Source: Hymenobacter ginkgonis (GTDB lineage Bacteria; Bacteroidota; Bacteroidia; Cytophagales; Hymenobacteraceae). Taken from it: a DNA stretch of 64,000 nt. A program made the position numbers and the translations under genes. This document shows, one piece after another, positions 34,785 through 43,581 of this stretch; within the stretch, counting starts at the first letter, position 1; every line of letters begins with the position of its first letter. Under the pieces are notes generated by a model. It searched no databases and was not told the DNA's origin. It worked only from the letters and a program-made list of their open reading frames with translations. The DNA is taken from assembly GCF_009755225.1 (NCBI RefSeq), contig NZ_WQKZ01000007.1, positions 99,565 through 163,564 of the forward strand, read 5' to 3'.

Positions 34785-35762
34785 TCATAAGCCTAGCTTT
34801 TGGGCGGCGTTGTGCTGGCGAATGTTGTCGAGGCGGGTGTAACGCCGAATCATGTCCGTCGTCTTGTGTTTGGTCTGGTTCATGACCTCGGCATCGTCGG
34901 CCCCGTTGAGCTTGGCAATGGTCACGAACGAAGCCCGCAGCGAGTGCGCTGTGTAGGGCGCCCCCAGTCGCAGTTGCACAATCTCGTTCAGACTAAAGGT
35001 GCTCAGCCGCCGCCGGCTCAGGCGCTGTCCCTTGTGGAAGGAAAGGAATAAGGGCCCACTAGTGCGCCCGTGTTGGTGAAGCAGCTCCAGCCAATCCTTC
35101 ACGGCCCGTACCGGACAGCTCCGCCGGTCGGGGGCGAAGAAGATAGCTTTCTCTTCCGCTTCTCCTTTTTGATTGGTTTTACTTTTGGGTAGTTCTACCA
35201 CCAGCCCATCATCGTCGAAGCGCAGGTGCGCGAGGTCGAGGCTAGCCAGTTCATCGCGCCGAAACGCCCCCGCCAGCCCGAGCAGCAGCAGTGCGCGGTC
35301 GCGCACGCCATCCGGCCGCTCGGTATCAATGCCTTGCACGGCCCGCTTAAAGTAGACCAACGTAAACGCGGGCGCTTGTTTTTGCTTGACGCCTTTCTCG
35401 CGGCTGATGCCTTCGAGTAGGGTCTTGAACTGCCGGTCGTCAGTGGGCGTCGGCAACCCCGCCAGTTGGTGGGCCTTGCTCACGGTGGCGCAATGGCGCT
35501 GAATGGTGGCCACCTTTTTGCCAGCCTCGGCAAGGGAGGTGACAAAGGCGGCCAGCGTCGGCACGTCGGCCGGCAGCGCCTCGCGCCCGTGCTCGCGGCA
35601 CCAGGTAGTGAAGCGCCGCCAATCGCCGGAGTAGGCGCGCTGGGTATTGACGGCCCCTTGTTGCCCCGTGTTGAGGTAGCGCGCCCCGGCTTCGGCGTAG
35701 TCGTCGATGTGACGCACCGCGCCGATAGCCTGGGAGGTGACAAATTTCGGCAGCGTGGACAT
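34785..35762 (-). CDS. Tyrosine recombinase (phage integrase family)
   Basis: A 325-residue site-specific recombinase that breaks and joins DNA through a Tyr-DNA intermediate. The N-terminal SAM-like core-binding domain covers about residues 30-120 (NTQRAYSGDWRRFTTWCREH). The catalytic domain has Arg168 in GAFRRDELASLDL, HSLR (His273, Arg276), His299 in TKHKTTDMIRRYTR and the nucleophile Tyr308. All catalytic residues are present, so it should be active. The single compact gene resembles plasmid or phage recombinases of the Cre/XerC-like type. A perfect palindrome with a 7-base centre lies 69 bases upstream of its start and is the obvious candidate substrate. Confidence 0.95.
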   Translation of the reverse strand: MSTLPKFVTSQAIGAVRHIDDYAEAGARYLNTGQQGAVNTQRAYSGDWRRFTTWCREHGREALPADVPTLAAFVTSLAEAGKKVATIQRHCATVSKAHQLAGLPTPTDDRQFKTLLEGISREKGVKQKQAPAFTLVYFKRAVQGIDTERPDGVRDRALLLLGLAGAFRRDELASLDLAHLRFDDDGLVVELPKSKTNQKGEAEEKAIFFAPDRRSCPVRAVKDWLELLHQHGRTSGPLFLSFHKGQRLSRRRLSTFSLNEIVQLRLGAPYTAHSLRASFVTIAKLNGADDAEVMNQTKHKTTDMIRRYTRLDNIRQHNAAQKLGL

Positions 35763-35830
35763 GAGGCAGCTGTGGCTAAATCGGGAAGCTACCTAGAATG
35801 AATAGCAAGTAGTGACCCCAAATATACATT

Positions 35831-35871
35831 ATGATTACCCTCGATAAGTAAGGATTATCGAGGGTAATCAT
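35831..35871. other. Candidate recombination core site (lox/dif-like)
   Basis: The 17-bp perfect inverted arms ATGATTACCCTCGATAA (35831-35847) and their reverse complement (35855-35871) flank the asymmetric centre GTAAGGA. This layout, two recombinase arms around a 6-8 base crossover region, is that of Cre/lox and Xer/dif sites. It lies 69 bases before the tyrosine recombinase start. A transcription terminator is unlikely because the arms are only 35% GC and no T-run follows on either strand. Confidence 0.6.
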
Positions 35872-36085
35872 TAAAAAAAGCAACTGCTGTCTATTTTGTT
35901 CAATGATATTTGAAAAGTTATGCTATGCATTCATTAAATTATATTTTGCAACTTGGCACTCAGCTACCATGAGGAGTTCGTCAGCTCATTTATATAATAA
36001 ATAGGAGTAGCGAACAGCCAACAGAGCAACTACTTCGAGAGCTACTCACTTCCCGTAGCTTGGTAGTGATAAGAAGTGACTTAAC

Positions 36086-36115
36086 TTATTGATAACAAGT
36101 TAAAAACGGGTTTGC
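36086..36115 (+). repeat. Dispersed repeat copy, left side of fructan locus
   Basis: TTATTGATAACAAGTTAAAA followed by ACGGGTTTGC aligns, with one gap, to the sequences at 33265 and 51002 (shared pattern TTAT(C/T)G, five bases, AAGTT, AAAAA, G.GTT). The site also contains the small palindrome TTAACTT / AAGTTAA at 36081-36103. Confidence 0.5.
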
Positions 36116-36148
36116 AGGCATTCCATTAGCGTACTCACTATTTTTTAA

Positions 36149-36221
36149 CGCACTGGCAGCGCGTGCTAGTAGCTGGATCTGCACTCCGCATTTACAGCCA
36201 CTAGCACGCGCTGCCAGTGCG
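36149..36221. repeat. Long perfect foldback, 22-bp arms
   Basis: The arms at 36149-36170 (starting CGCACTGGCAGCGCGTGC) and 36200-36221 are exact reverse complements around a 29-base loop. The arms are GC-rich in an AT-rich surround, and no T-run follows, so a simple terminator is unlikely. It could be a single-strand recombination or replication structure or a miniature element end. Confidence 0.6.
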
Positions 36222-37260
36222 AGAGTTACTAAGCATAGTACGCGTGAGATTGATGGAGCAGGGAGTATAGGGTGAACATACCAAAAGCTAGCATTGGTTG
36301 ATTAATGGGTGAACTGGATTGTATCACAAAGAGCATAGTCTAGTGTCATAATGCCTCTGCATTCCCTATAAGGATAGTCAATTAATCATCGAGCAGCGCT
36401 ACTATTACCCCATCCGCTTTATTTATAATCACTTTCTAAAAACTTTAACAATGCATAAACATCTATCCTATTTGACAACAGCGCAATAAAATTATAATTA
36501 AATTGCCTAATAAACAATTAGATTGTACAAGATGATACTTGTAATTTGTGGTAGTAGTAAAGATAAATTATTTCATTGTATAAAATAATCGTATTATTGC
36601 CTTCGCACTTATTTCTTTGCAAATCCTGTAATAGTAATGAATTCAATTTATTTGAGTTAAATAACAAAGTATAATAAACCACGCTGCGGTGATGGCAGCA
36701 AACGAGAAAGAAGTTTGTAAAAGTTTAATTCGTAAAGAAAAAGTTAATTAGCAGCTTAATGAAAGAGCTCACCAGCATTTAAAAATTACTGGATGGCATA
36801 TTAGCAGCTATAAAGGGCAAGCAAGAGCAATTGCCAAACGTAGAGATTGAACTCAAGTAGTAGCTGGTTGAGGCCGCGACAGCTCGACAAGAATGTTTCA
36901 CCCGCCTCTTTAGGTGTATACGGTGTGCTCAAAGTATTTAAATCGTTACTACGGCTTAAACGGCCTCTTCACTCTGCATTCCAACACGGCTCGTGCTTAG
37001 CCTTACACCCACTTTGAGCAGGTATTTGTTTCTGGCAGGTACTCTTATTTATAATGAAGCTGTACGGCTGGATTCGAAGCGTATCTGTATTTATTGTGCA
37101 GCTTAGCTACTACCACACAGAGGACAGGCTTATTTGGGTGGTAAGGTTAATACCAATTAGCTTGCTTACTTTAGCAAGGCTGCGCGACTGCTAAGCTAGT
37201 GACAGCTTGCGGCGCCACACGACTGCGTTGCCTTCCATTCCCACCCATATTGTCTTAACT

Positions 37261-40038
37261 GTGAGTGCCCTGCGAGCGCGACTCTGCTCTGCGGCCCAGG
37301 TGCTTGGGCTGCTGTGTTGGCTGCTGCTAGGCGGCTGCGCGGCGCCGAGCCGGCCGGTATACCGCATCGGGTTTTCGCAGTGCACCAACGGCGATGCCTG
37401 GCGCCTGGCCATGCTTGCGGGCATGCAGAAGGAACTGAGCTTTTACCCGCAGGTGAGCTTTCGCATGAAGGATGCGCGTGACAACAGCGCCTTGCAGCAG
37501 CAGCACATCCAGGAGTTTTTGAAGGAGGGCATCGACCTGCTGATTGTATCGGCCAACGAGGCCGGGCCGGTGACGCCCATTGTAGAGGAGGTGTACAACC
37601 GGGGCATCCCGGTAGTAATACTGGACCGGCGTACTACTTCCCAACTTTACACCGCTTACGTAGGCGGTAATAACCGCGAAGTAGGCCAAACGGCCGGTAA
37701 CTATGCTAGTAGCCTGCTGCACCAGAACGGCAACGTGCTGGAGATACTAGGTACGGCGGGCTCCTCACCGGCGGTGGACCGGCATCTAGGATTTGTGCAG
37801 GCCCTGGCCGCCTACCCCAACCTGCACCTAGCCGCCACGGTCCAGACTGATTGGGAGCGCCCATCGGTATTGCGCCAGCTGCCGGCCGTGCTGCGTGCCC
37901 ACCCCGAGGTAGACCTGATTTTTGCCCACAACGACCGCATGGCACTGGGCGCCTACCAAGTATGCCACCAACTAGGCCTGAGCCAGCGCGTGCGCGTGAT
38001 GGGCGTTGATGGCTTGCCGGGCGCGCTGGGTGGCTTGCAATTGGTGCAGGACAAAATACTGGCCGCCACCCTCTTGTACTCGCCGGGCGGCGACGAGGCG
38101 ATTCGTACCGCCATGAAGATTTTGCTGAAGCAGCCATTCAGCAAGGAAAATACCTTGGGCACGATGGTCATCGACTCGACCAACGTGCTGACGACCAAGA
38201 TGCAGACCGAAAAGCTCGCCAGCCAGCAGCAGGACATTGAGCGGCAGCAGCGGCTCTTGCAAGCCCAAACGGCCCTCTACACCAGCCAGCGCATGGCCCT
38301 CTATGTAATGGCGCTGGCGCTGCTGGGGGCCATTGCATCGGGCGTTGTCATCTGGCGGGCGCTGCGCCACAATCGCCTCATCACGGGCAAGCTGACGAGC
38401 CAAAACCAGGAAATCAGCTCGCAGCGCAACCAGTTGCAGGCCTTGGCCGAGCAAGCTCGCGTGGAAACGGAGGCCAAACTGCGCTTTTTTACCAACTTCT
38501 CGCACGAGCTGCGCACGCCGCTCACCCTCATCATGGGGCCGGTAGAGGAACTGCTTACTAATGGGGCCGACCTGTCGGCTGGCCAGCGCCACGACCTGAA
38601 CTTGATGCGCCGCAACACGCAGCGGCTTCTGCAGCTGGTGAATCAGCTGCTTGACTTTCGCAAAATCGACGTGGGTAAAATGCCCGTGCGCGCCACCGAG
38701 GGCAACTTGGTTGCTTTCGTGCGCGAAATCATGGATGTGTTTGAGAAGCCGGCCCGGCAGCGAGGAATTCGGCTGCGGTTTTTGCCGGCCGAGCCAACTA
38801 TTACGCTCTGGTTCGACATCAATATCTTGGACAAGGTATTATTCAACCTACTATCAAATGCGCTGAAATTCACTCCTGAGCACGGCCAAATTACCGTTAG
38901 TATTCAGCTAGTGTCCGCCGAGCAGCGCGTGCGCATCAGCGTCGAAGACACGGGCCGTGGCATTAGCCTACACGACCAGACGCACATCTTCGAGTGGTTT
39001 TACCAAGGGCAGCAGGGTGCGTCCAATGGCTCAGGTATGGGATTGGCTTTGGCCTTGGGCCTTACGCGATTGCACCTAGGCGAGCTCACGTTTACGAGCC
39101 TGCCCGGCCAGGGTAGCACGTTCGTCGTGACCTTGCCCACCGTACTACCCGCCGCACTACACAGCACGGCCGCAGTGCTGCCCACTGCCGCGCTAGCCCT
39201 AGCTGAGGAAATAGAAGACTTACCAATCGACTCGGCCGACACCCTAGGCGCGCTGGGCAGTCCCGAAAACGAGGCGCTGGTGCTGGTTATTGAGGACAAT
39301 CCAGAAGTCAATGCCTTTCTGGTGCAAAAGCTGCGCACTCATTTTCGGGTGCAAACGGCGGCCGATGGCGTGGTGGGGCTGCGCCTGGCGACCGAGCTTA
39401 TCCCAGACCTCATCGTGTGCGATGTGATGTTACCCGAGGTAAGCGGCCTGCAAGTGGTGGCCCGGCTTAAGGGCGACTGGCGTACCTCGCATATTCCGGT
39501 GGTACTGCTCACGGCCCGCCACGCGCCCGAGCAGCAAGTAGAGGGCGTGCAGGCTGGCGCCGACCTTTATCTTACCAAGCCCTTCAACCCCACCTTTTTG
39601 CTCGAAAACCTGCGCACGCTGCTCCACAACCGCGAGCGTCAGCGCGAGCACTTCCGCCGCGAGCTATCTGTGGATACGGCCACCGTAGCGCCGCTACGCG
39701 TAGACCAAAAGTTTCTATCCGACCTGCTGGCCATTGTGGAGGCCAACCTCGACAATTCGAGCCTGAGTGTGGAGGACGTGGCCGCGCGCCTAGGTATCTC
39801 GCGGGTGCAGCTTTACCGCAAGGTGAAGGCCGTACTGGGCACCAGCGTCACCGACTTTATCCAGGGCATCCGGCTCACCAAAGCCCGCCAGCAGCTGCTC
39901 GATACTGAACTCACGATTGCCGAGGTTGGCTACCGGTTGGGCTTCGCATCGCCCTCGTACTTCTCGGCCAGTTTCCGAGCCAAGTACCACATTTCCCCCT
40001 CCGAGTTTCGGGCGCTACACACCACCCCAAACGCGTGA
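37261..40038 (+). CDS. Hybrid two-component regulator with periplasmic sugar-binding sensor (HTCS)
   Basis: A single-protein sensor-regulator of about 925 residues from the GTG at 37261, which places the lipoprotein-like signal LLCWLLLGGCAAPS properly; a TTG at 37207 is also open. Domains in order: ribose/fructose-binding-like periplasmic domain (about 35-290, ILDRRTTSQLYTAYVGGNNR, LIFAHNDRMALGAYQVC), one transmembrane helix (about 345-367), HisKA with phosphorylatable His in FFTNFSHELRTPLTLI (about 415), HATPase (LLSNALKFTPEHG, EDTGRGIS, GSGMGLALAL), receiver with Asp at about 721 (VCDVMLPEV) and AraC-type HTH. This architecture, followed by susCD and GH32 genes, matches fructose-sensing regulators of Bacteroides fructan loci, so fructose is the likely ligand. 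Confidence 0.93.
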   Translation: MSALRARLCSAAQVLGLLCWLLLGGCAAPSRPVYRIGFSQCTNGDAWRLAMLAGMQKELSFYPQVSFRMKDARDNSALQQQHIQEFLKEGIDLLIVSANEAGPVTPIVEEVYNRGIPVVILDRRTTSQLYTAYVGGNNREVGQTAGNYASSLLHQNGNVLEILGTAGSSPAVDRHLGFVQALAAYPNLHLAATVQTDWERPSVLRQLPAVLRAHPEVDLIFAHNDRMALGAYQVCHQLGLSQRVRVMGVDGLPGALGGLQLVQDKILAATLLYSPGGDEAIRTAMKILLKQPFSKENTLGTMVIDSTNVLTTKMQTEKLASQQQDIERQQRLLQAQTALYTSQRMALYVMALALLGAIASGVVIWRALRHNRLITGKLTSQNQEISSQRNQLQALAEQARVETEAKLRFFTNFSHELRTPLTLIMGPVEELLTNGADLSAGQRHDLNLMRRNTQRLLQLVNQLLDFRKIDVGKMPVRATEGNLVAFVREIMDVFEKPARQRGIRLRFLPAEPTITLWFDINILDKVLFNLLSNALKFTPEHGQITVSIQLVSAEQRVRISVEDTGRGISLHDQTHIFEWFYQGQQGASNGSGMGLALALGLTRLHLGELTFTSLPGQGSTFVVTLPTVLPAALHSTAAVLPTAALALAEEIEDLPIDSADTLGALGSPENEALVLVIEDNPEVNAFLVQKLRTHFRVQTAADGVVGLRLATELIPDLIVCDVMLPEVSGLQVVARLKGDWRTSHIPVVLLTARHAPEQQVEGVQAGADLYLTKPFNPTFLLENLRTLLHNRERQREHFRRELSVDTATVAPLRVDQKFLSDLLAIVEANLDNSSLSVEDVAARLGISRVQLYRKVKAVLGTSVTDFIQGIRLTKARQQLLDTELTIAEVGYRLGFASPSYFSASFRAKYHISPSEFRALHTTPNA

Positions 40039-40355
40039 ATCAAAAGTGATAGGGTGGTAACATGCGTGCTAGCTGAACAGCCAGCGAAGAACTGCATTTA
40101 GTAATAAGTATCTGATTAATAGGGATGTAAATTATCCGTTCAGCATGAACGAATTGTGATAGTATTTGCAAGGATTGTGATAGGAGATGGGGCTAGCCGG
40201 CCCGCACCTTTGGCTTAACAACCAGCTGGACTTGTTTTCCGCGTAGCGCTACCCTACCCGTGTAGGAGCGACCTACGGTCAGAAATAGTGGGCGCTTTGC
40301 CGCCCAGTCAGCCGCTGGTTTGCTGCCATAGTTCCCACCCCTATTCCTTCTTCCT
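40039..40355. other. Control region of the fructan operon
   Basis: These 317 bases separate the regulator from susC and contain the paired repeat at 40153-40183. The pyrimidine-rich segment 40335-40355 is the immediate leader of susC. No gene was seen. Confidence 0.6.
40153..40183 (+). promoter_or_regulatory. Paired direct repeat, candidate HTCS operator for susC
   Basis: ATTGTGATAG occurs at 40153-40162 and again at 40174-40183, exactly 21 bases (two helical turns) apart. AraC-type DNA-binding domains such as that of the upstream regulator bind such tandem half-sites. A related AAGTGATAGG lies at 40045-40054. Confidence 0.6.
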
Positions 40356-43300
40356 ATGCGACCAAGTGTACTGCTAGCGCACCGCTTTTTGGTGCCCACG
40401 CTGCTAGCCACCGGGCCCCTGCTGGCCAGTGCCCGGCCCACCGATGCTGACCTTGCGTTGAGCGGGTTGCGCGTGTCGGCGACCTTCCGCAAGGCGCCTC
40501 CTACCCCCGGGGTATTGGCCGACGTTCGCGTCAACGGCCAAGTAAATGATGAAAAAGGCCAAGGCCTACCTGGCGTAACGGTGCTAGTGCAGGGCACGAG
40601 CAACGGCGTCACGACGGACGCCGAGGGCAAGTTTACTCTCATGGCCGATGATAAAGCCACGCTGGTCGTTTCCTCCGTGGGTTACATCACGCAGCAGGTG
40701 GCCATCGCGGGCCGCACCACCATCGCCATTGCCCTCGTGCCCTCGGCCCAAGACCTCGACGAGGTAGTAGTGACGGGCTACCAAACTCAGCGCAAGGCCG
40801 ACCTGACCGGCGCCGTATCGGTGGTGAAGGTGAGCGAAATTCAGGAAATGACCTCGCAAAACGTGGCCAACAACCTGCAAGGGCGGGTACCGGGCGTGCA
40901 GATTACCAGCGATGGCTCGCCGACCGGCAACGCGACCGTGCGCATTCGTGGCTACGGCACGCTGCTCTCCGGCAATAATGACCCGCTCTACGTCATCGAC
41001 GGCATTCCGACCAAGGACGGTATCAACCAAATCAACCAGAACGACATCGAGAATATTCAGGTGCTGAAAGACGCGTCAGCAGCCAGTATTTATGGCTCTC
41101 GGGCCGGCAACGGGGTCATTATCATTACCACCAAGAAGGCGAAGAAAGGGGTAACGCAAGTCAACTTTTCCACCTTCTTCACCCTCCAGACGCCGGGCGC
41201 GCACCTCAAGACGCTCAATGCTGCGGACTATGGCCGGGTGTATTGGCAGGGAGCCGTCAATGACGGCAATACCCCCAATTTGCCGTATTACAGCTTCCAG
41301 TCGCACCTAGGGCCTGATGGCCGGCCGGTGCTTGACCAAGTCGTGATTCCGGAGTTCATCGACGCGGGCAAAACCCAGCGCTCGGCCGACACCGACTGGT
41401 TTAAGGAAACGCAGCAAAACGCTTTTATTCAGTCGTATAACCTGAACGTGAGCAATGGCGGCGAGCACGGCGGCGTGCTCTTTTCGCTGAACTATTACGA
41501 CAACACCGGCACGCTGAAGTACACGGGTGCCAACCGCATGACGGCTCGCCTCAACTCCGACTACGGCTTGTTTGGCGACAAGCTCAAAATTGGCGAAAAC
41601 CTTACCCTCGTGAAGTCGCAGCAGACGGAGTTTGACCTCAACCTCGTGCGCGACCGCAGCAGCCAGTTGCTCAGCATCGTGCCGGTACACACGGTGGATG
41701 GGGTAGGCTGGGGCGGCCCGGTAGCTGGCATGAGCGACCGAGACAACCCGCTGCGCTTGCTCACCGACAACCAGCAAAACCGCTCGAACACCGGGCGCGC
41801 CTTCGGCAATGCCTTTGCTGACCTAGAGGTCATCAAAGGCCTGCACCTACGCACGAGCATCGGCGTCGATTACAGCATTTTCAAGTTTACTAACCTTTAC
41901 AAAACGTACACGGCGGGCTTTCTGTCGAATGCCAATAATCAGGTTACTAACACCAATCGCTTTTTTGGCAACTGGGTGTGGCAGAATACTTTAAATTACC
42001 ACCTGGACCTAGGCCAAAGCAAGCACCAACTCGACTTCCTGGCCGGCGCCGAGCGCATCAGCTACCACTTCGACGAAACGACGGCTTCTCGCACCAATTT
42101 CGCCAGCGAGGACCCCAACTACATCATCCTCGACGCCGGTACGGCCAACGTCAGCAACAGCGGCGTGGCTTCGGGCTACCGCTTGGCGTCGTACTTCGCC
42201 AAAGTCAACTACTCCTTTGCCGACCGCTACCTGCTCTCGGCCACGCTGCGCCGCGACGGTTCCTCACGCTTTGGGGTCGACAACCAGTTTGGCTTGTTTC
42301 CAGCCGTGTCGGGCGGCTGGCGCCTGAGTGAAGAAGCCTTTTTAAAGGACAATGTGAAAGCCATTTCGGACCTGAAGCTGCGCGCCGGCTGGGGCCAGAC
42401 GGGCAACCAGGACATTGCCAACTACGCCTCGCGGGGCCTCTACCAGTCGGTGCTCGGCATTGCTGACCCCAACTTCACCTACGATGTGGGTACGGCTTAC
42501 GACATCTACGGCAACGACGCCAACCTGCCCTCGGGCTACCGGCGCGTGCAGCAAGCCAACCCCAACCTGAAGTGGGAAACGGCTACGCAAACCGATGTGG
42601 GCGCTGACTTCGGCTTATTTGACAATAAGATTACGGGCTCAGTGGACTACTACGTGAAGAACACCAAGGACATCTTGGTCAACCTGCCCTACCTAGGCGT
42701 AGTGGGCGAAGGCGGCGACAAATTTGTGAACGGCGCTTCGGTGCAGAACAAGGGCTGGGAATTTTTACTCAGCTACCAGAATCGACTGGCCAATGGCTTG
42801 ACCTACAACATTTCGGGCAACCTTTCTACGTACCGCAACACGCTCACCTTTCTACCAGACGAGGTTATTAACGCCTACGGCGGCAACGGGCAGGACGTGA
42901 CGCGCCTGGGTCACTCCGTGAACGCGGTATACGGCTACGTGGCTGATGGCCTCTACCAAACCGCCGCTGAGGCCGCTACTGGGCCTACCCAAACCGGGGC
43001 CGGCCCCGGCCGCATTCGCTACAAGGACCTAAATGGCGACGGCAAAATCGACAACTTCGACCAAACGTGGATAACGGAAGCCGTACCGGATTTTAGCTAC
43101 GGTCTCAATCTAGGGGGTTCCTATAAGGGCTTTGACCTGCAAATCTTCCTGCAAGGCGTGCAGGGCATTTATGCCTTCAACAACTCGAAGTTTCGGACGG
43201 ATTTCGCCTTCGTGCAGGGCGAAAACCTGGGTAGCCGCACCCTGGATGCCTGGTCGCCCACCAACACAGGCTCTACCATCCCGGCCCTCACGCTCATCAA

Positions 43301-43559
43301 TACCAACAACGAGGCCCGCTCCTCCTCCTACTTCGTCGAAAACGCCTCTTACCTGAAGCTGCGCAACGTGCAGTTAGGCTACAACCTGCCGACCGCCCTA
43401 GTGAGCAAAATCAGGCTGCAAGGCGTGCGCATCTACGTGCAGGGGCAGAACTTATTCACTGTCAAGAGCAAACAGTTTACCGGCCCCGACCCTGAGATAA
43501 CTATCTACCAGTACCCCATTCCGCACATTTTCACCACCGGCCTCAACGTCTCTTTCTAA
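40356..43559 (+). CDS. susC: SusC-family TonB-dependent fructan-oligosaccharide transporter
   Basis: A 1067-residue outer-membrane importer. A signal region (FLVPTLLATGPLLASA) precedes a carboxypeptidase-regulatory domain (VNGQVNDEKGQGLPGVTVLV), the SusC signature DLDEVVVTGYQTQRKADLTG, the plug (NLQGRVPGVQITSDGSPTGN, VRIRGYGTL, DPLYVIDGIP, VLKDASAASIYGSRAGNGVI) and a 22-strand-type barrel ending GLNVSF. It imports oligosaccharides delivered by the SusD lipoprotein 22 bases downstream. Substrate assignment to fructans comes from the GH32 and fructokinase genes of the same locus, not from this sequence alone. Confidence 0.96.
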   Translation: MRPSVLLAHRFLVPTLLATGPLLASARPTDADLALSGLRVSATFRKAPPTPGVLADVRVNGQVNDEKGQGLPGVTVLVQGTSNGVTTDAEGKFTLMADDKATLVVSSVGYITQQVAIAGRTTIAIALVPSAQDLDEVVVTGYQTQRKADLTGAVSVVKVSEIQEMTSQNVANNLQGRVPGVQITSDGSPTGNATVRIRGYGTLLSGNNDPLYVIDGIPTKDGINQINQNDIENIQVLKDASAASIYGSRAGNGVIIITTKKAKKGVTQVNFSTFFTLQTPGAHLKTLNAADYGRVYWQGAVNDGNTPNLPYYSFQSHLGPDGRPVLDQVVIPEFIDAGKTQRSADTDWFKETQQNAFIQSYNLNVSNGGEHGGVLFSLNYYDNTGTLKYTGANRMTARLNSDYGLFGDKLKIGENLTLVKSQQTEFDLNLVRDRSSQLLSIVPVHTVDGVGWGGPVAGMSDRDNPLRLLTDNQQNRSNTGRAFGNAFADLEVIKGLHLRTSIGVDYSIFKFTNLYKTYTAGFLSNANNQVTNTNRFFGNWVWQNTLNYHLDLGQSKHQLDFLAGAERISYHFDETTASRTNFASEDPNYIILDAGTANVSNSGVASGYRLASYFAKVNYSFADRYLLSATLRRDGSSRFGVDNQFGLFPAVSGGWRLSEEAFLKDNVKAISDLKLRAGWGQTGNQDIANYASRGLYQSVLGIADPNFTYDVGTAYDIYGNDANLPSGYRRVQQANPNLKWETATQTDVGADFGLFDNKITGSVDYYVKNTKDILVNLPYLGVVGEGGDKFVNGASVQNKGWEFLLSYQNRLANGLTYNISGNLSTYRNTLTFLPDEVINAYGGNGQDVTRLGHSVNAVYGYVADGLYQTAAEAATGPTQTGAGPGRIRYKDLNGDGKIDNFDQTWITEAVPDFSYGLNLGGSYKGFDLQIFLQGVQGIYAFNNSKFRTDFAFVQGENLGSRTLDAWSPTNTGSTIPALTLINTNNEARSSSYFVENASYLKLRNVQLGYNLPTALVSKIRLQGVRIYVQGQNLFTVKSKQFTGPDPEITIYQYPIPHIFTTGLNVSF

Positions 43560-43581
43560 CGATACGCTAGCGCTATTTCCC

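Larger units (their letters stand above)
35872..37260. other. AT-rich non-coding region between recombinase and fructan locus
   Basis: About 1.4 kb, much lower in GC than the flanking genes, with no supported gene. It contains a repeat at 36086 and a long foldback at 36149-36221. A weak forward frame at about 36759-36849 reads MKELTSI*KLLDGILAAIKG and may be a dead gene end. The final 100 bases should hold the promoter of the hybrid regulator. Confidence 0.55.

Noticed and set aside
35831..35871. Reading the palindrome as a transcription terminator
   Set aside because: The arms are AT-rich, no T-run follows on either strand, and no gene ends next to it.
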